In this document: positions 61,811-64,000 of the stretch, one piece after another | Layout: every line of letters starts with the position of its first letter | Position numbering within the stretch: position 1 is the first letter of the stretch | Source of the DNA: Epiperipatus broadwayi | Lineage: Eukaryota; Onychophora; Udeonychophora; Euonychophora; Peripatidae | Reading direction: 5' to 3' | NCBI GenBank assembly: GCA_028023455.1 | Contig: JAQFVV010006221.1 | Location: 1,676,001 to 1,740,000, forward strand | Length of the DNA stretch: 64,000 nt | Made by a program: the position numbers and the translations under genes | The notes under the pieces: model-generated | What the model was told of the DNA's origin: nothing | Databases searched by the model: none | Seen by the model: only the letters and a program-made list of their open reading frames with translations

Positions 61811-61966
61811 AAGACATATTTTGCAAGTTCATCAATGATTGTACCACTTCTACAACTGTCTTTCTACCTTTTATCACCCAGTGGATGACTTGTGTGATCA
61901 AGTCGAAACATCGGTATATCAATATTTAATTTTTTTAACATGGATGAGCCTGCAAAATATGTCTTT
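61811..61966. mobile_element. hairpin repeat with PLE-tail-like motif, second copy
   Basis: Ends AAGACATATTTTGCAAGTTC and its inverse GAGCCTGCAAAATATGTCTT; the interior has CACCCAGTGGATGACTTGTG and TCGAAACATCGGTATATCAA. The left arm is partly replaced. Confidence 0.7.
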
Positions 61967-62084
61967 TATATTGGCAACCCATGAAAATCTTCGTATCAAC
62001 AAATATATATATATATATTATATAATGAGTGAGTGAGCTATTAGCATTATACAAGCATTTATGATAAATGTGACAGGAGAAAGA

Positions 62085-62536
62085 ATTTAAAATCTCTATC
62101 TAGAATTATCCCCATCCCCAAACCAGTTTAAAGCTAATGGCTCTCATCAGTGAGGCATTGGGATATTCAGACACTAGATCTAAAATAGCAACCCAAGCAC
62201 TGCATTTATCTAATACTTAACTAATAAGTAAAAAATCTGAAATTTTCAGACATCTATATATCTTCAAACCAGCTATCTAACTTAAATAGCTATATGGGTC
62301 TGTACACCATTATTATTCAAACCTATATAGCTATTTAAGTTAAATAGCTAGATTTGAAGACATATAGATGTCTGAAAAATACAGATTTTCTATTTAATAG
62401 TTAAATATTAGATAAATGGGGTGCTCAAATTGGTAGTTTAGATCTAGTGTCTGAATATCTAAATGCCTCATTGATGAGAACCATTAGCTCGAAACTGGTT
62501 TGGGAATAGGGATAATTCTAGATAGAGATTTTAAAT
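62085..62536. mobile_element. fold-back MITE, family FB-B, copy 2 (452-bp palindrome)
   Basis: ATTTAAAATCTCTATC at 62085 pairs with GATAGAGATTTTAAAT ending at 62536, and pairing runs nearly to the centre at about 62310. Further pairs are CCCAAACCAGTTT / AAACTGGTTTGGG and ATTCAGACACTAGATCTAAA / TTTAGATCTAGTGTCTGAAT. It shares AAAATCTGAAATTTTCAGAC with copy 1 at 4881-5238. Confidence 0.85.
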
Positions 62537-63540
62537 GCCTTCTCTTGCAGCATTTATCAGCAAAGCTTATTTAAAGCTTTTATCACATTTATTTTATTAT
62601 ATTTGTAATACAAGCTTATTAAGTCACATGATGTATGATTTTTTTTATTATTATTATTATATATTTATTGCAATAAAACATTTTTCTCTTCTTCTTCACA
62701 TCATTCCATGCAATTCTTTCTCAGTTTTTTTTATAAAACTTCTTTCTTTATTCCTTAGATATGTATCTACAATAGCTATTACATTTAATTTATTTTTATT
62801 ACATTTTTACATTCACTCTACTTCTCAATTTTTCCACTTGCATATTTGAAAATTTATTCTTAATGATTACATTTGTTATTTTATTACCTTTTTCATTTTT
62901 AAATGTATTAGTCTCTTTTATTAATCTTTATAATTATTTCCCCCTCATTTCATTTTTTTAATAATGATTTCATTTTTCAATCACTAACTGTCTCTCCACT
63001 CTCTATTACTATTAAGTTTAGTCCTATCATTATTTAAATGTAATCTATGCCTTTTATATAATCTTTTATATTTATAGTAAAAAAACTTCCAAAAAATCAA
63101 AAAAATTCAATTAGCATTTGCACACATTTTATTCAATCTATCATAAAAAAAACATATCCTAAATTTTTAAAAAAAGCATTATCAATTCTTAATAATGCCT
63201 TCAGTAAATATTTCATGCATCCATATGTGTTATGGTTATGGGTGAGTAATATATAAACTTTAAATTAAACATATCCCAATGTATTTGTAAACAAAGGGAG
63301 AAAATCATCCTCTTTCAGGCTATAAATTAAAAACACTCTAAATGTTGAGCAAAAATGAAGAATAAAATGAATCCACCCATTCTGGGGGGGGGGGGGCACT
63401 GATGTTTATAAATACATCTCTGTCAATGTCGTTGATAATTCAGAGTGAAATTAATTTAACAGCTTAAGAGTTATTAAATTCATAATCAATTATACAAGAC
63501 CGAACATAGCATATCTCTTTTAACACTTTGATTGTTCTAA
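62537..63540. other. unassigned AT-rich stretch
   Basis: No gene; a G run at about 63386-63397. Confidence 0.45.
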
Positions 63541-63559
63541 TGAAATAAATGTCATCAAC

Positions 63560-64000
63560 TCCTGCCTTTCCTCACGCAGGAATACCATCTTCAACCTCCA
63601 AGAATCCATAGAAACAGGGAACTTTGCAGCTATTAGACTATCAATTTTTCTCATCTATGCTATCTGGTTGCTCCGATGTGCCATCATCCTTGACCAGAGA
63701 GTACACCCAGTCAAACAAAAGCTCTTGGACCTAATTCATACTGTCAAAACCTGAGATACCAAACTAGCCCCACCTCCACTCCTCACAGACACTTGGGCAA
63801 TCCTCCAACTCCCATCCTCTCAGCCTCTGTCATAAGACTCAATCACATAGACATTCATTCTGACCAGCCTGGACTACACACCATATCCCCTCTCCACCTC
63901 CCATTCCCTTTTACATGTATCCTTCCCCTCTTACCATGTTGCTCCTGTAATTTCATATATTTTACTGTATCTGGTTTTTTTAATGAATAAACATTTCATC
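63560..64000 (+). pseudogene. 3' end of a second L1/Tx1-like LINE
   Basis: A plus-strand frame at about 63590-63752 reads NLQESIETGNFAAIRLSIFL, then IYAIWLLRCAIIL, ending at a stop. It aligns with the C-terminus of the ORF2 at 45727-48960 (NLKTAIEKG-FSEIRLSAII, FSIWALRCKLVF). A 3' UTR, rich in CCTCC and CACC and so unlike its surroundings, runs to TGAATAAACATTTCATC at the window edge. It is 5'-truncated and a diverged relative, not the same subfamily. A TGAAATAAATGTCATC stretch at about 63540 resembles its 3' end and may mark a target duplication or an adjacent older tail. Confidence 0.7.

Overview
The window is a stretch of AT-rich (roughly 70% A+T by eye) metazoan nuclear DNA built almost entirely of nested transposable elements. 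There are no operons or ribosome binding sites, and no host gene can be called with confidence. What can be read is a set of eukaryotic repeat classes: tRNA-derived SINEs, four kinds of non-LTR (LINE) remnants, a Penelope-like fragment with a GIY-YIG domain, two LTR retrotransposons, a Merlin-type transposase relic, and many fold-back MITEs. This mix, with PLE, Merlin, RTE-like LINEs and long simple repeats, fits a large repeat-rich invertebrate genome. I lean towards a lophotrochozoan such as a mollusc, but the sequence alone does not prove it.

Layout, left to right. 0-1.2 kb: decayed Merlin transposase (minus strand) and a short duplicated AT-rich block. 4.0-8.0 kb: RTE-like LINE endonuclease fragment, fold-back element FB-B, tRNA-derived SINE, and a second RTE-like 3' end. 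8.6-12.8 kb: hairpin MITEs and a (TC)n tract. 13.0-19.07 kb: a pair of ~370 bp inverted arms enclosing fold-back elements (family FB-A) and a relic Ty3/gypsy retrotransposon (gag, zinc knuckle, protease, two LTRs); its 3' LTR carries a 320 bp tetranucleotide repeat. 19.4-23.8 kb: more FB-A copies, a LINE 3' end, a SINE, and a tandem ~0.4 kb repeat. 24.0-33.07 kb: a possible 53-nt host exon, pogo/Tigger-like termini, a TIR-bounded 1.34 kb element with an unusual 258-aa internally repetitive ORF, and a 5.3 kb imperfect palindrome.

33.09-49.46 kb: one large LTR retrotransposon on the minus strand. Its ~2.2 kb LTRs have TGTAA/TTACA termini, a lysine-type primer binding site and a polypurine tract. 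It carries a decayed coiled-coil gag and a relic integrase C-terminus, and I could find no reverse transcriptase. One LTR is split by a Penelope-like fragment. The other is split by an L1/Tx1-like LINE with an intact 1077-aa ORF2 and an 11-bp target duplication. 49.5-64.0 kb: FB-A and FB-B copies, a decayed LINE reverse transcriptase (53.1-55.4 kb), a MITE with 28-bp TIRs (59.1-59.4 kb), PLE-like tail hairpins, and the 3' end of a second L1/Tx1-like LINE at the right edge.

Most promising for new biology are (a) the 25171-26512 element with its repeat-protein ORF, (b) the 5.3 kb palindrome, which would fold into a very long dsRNA if transcribed, and (c) the abundant FB-A fold-back family with its one-sided conserved tail.
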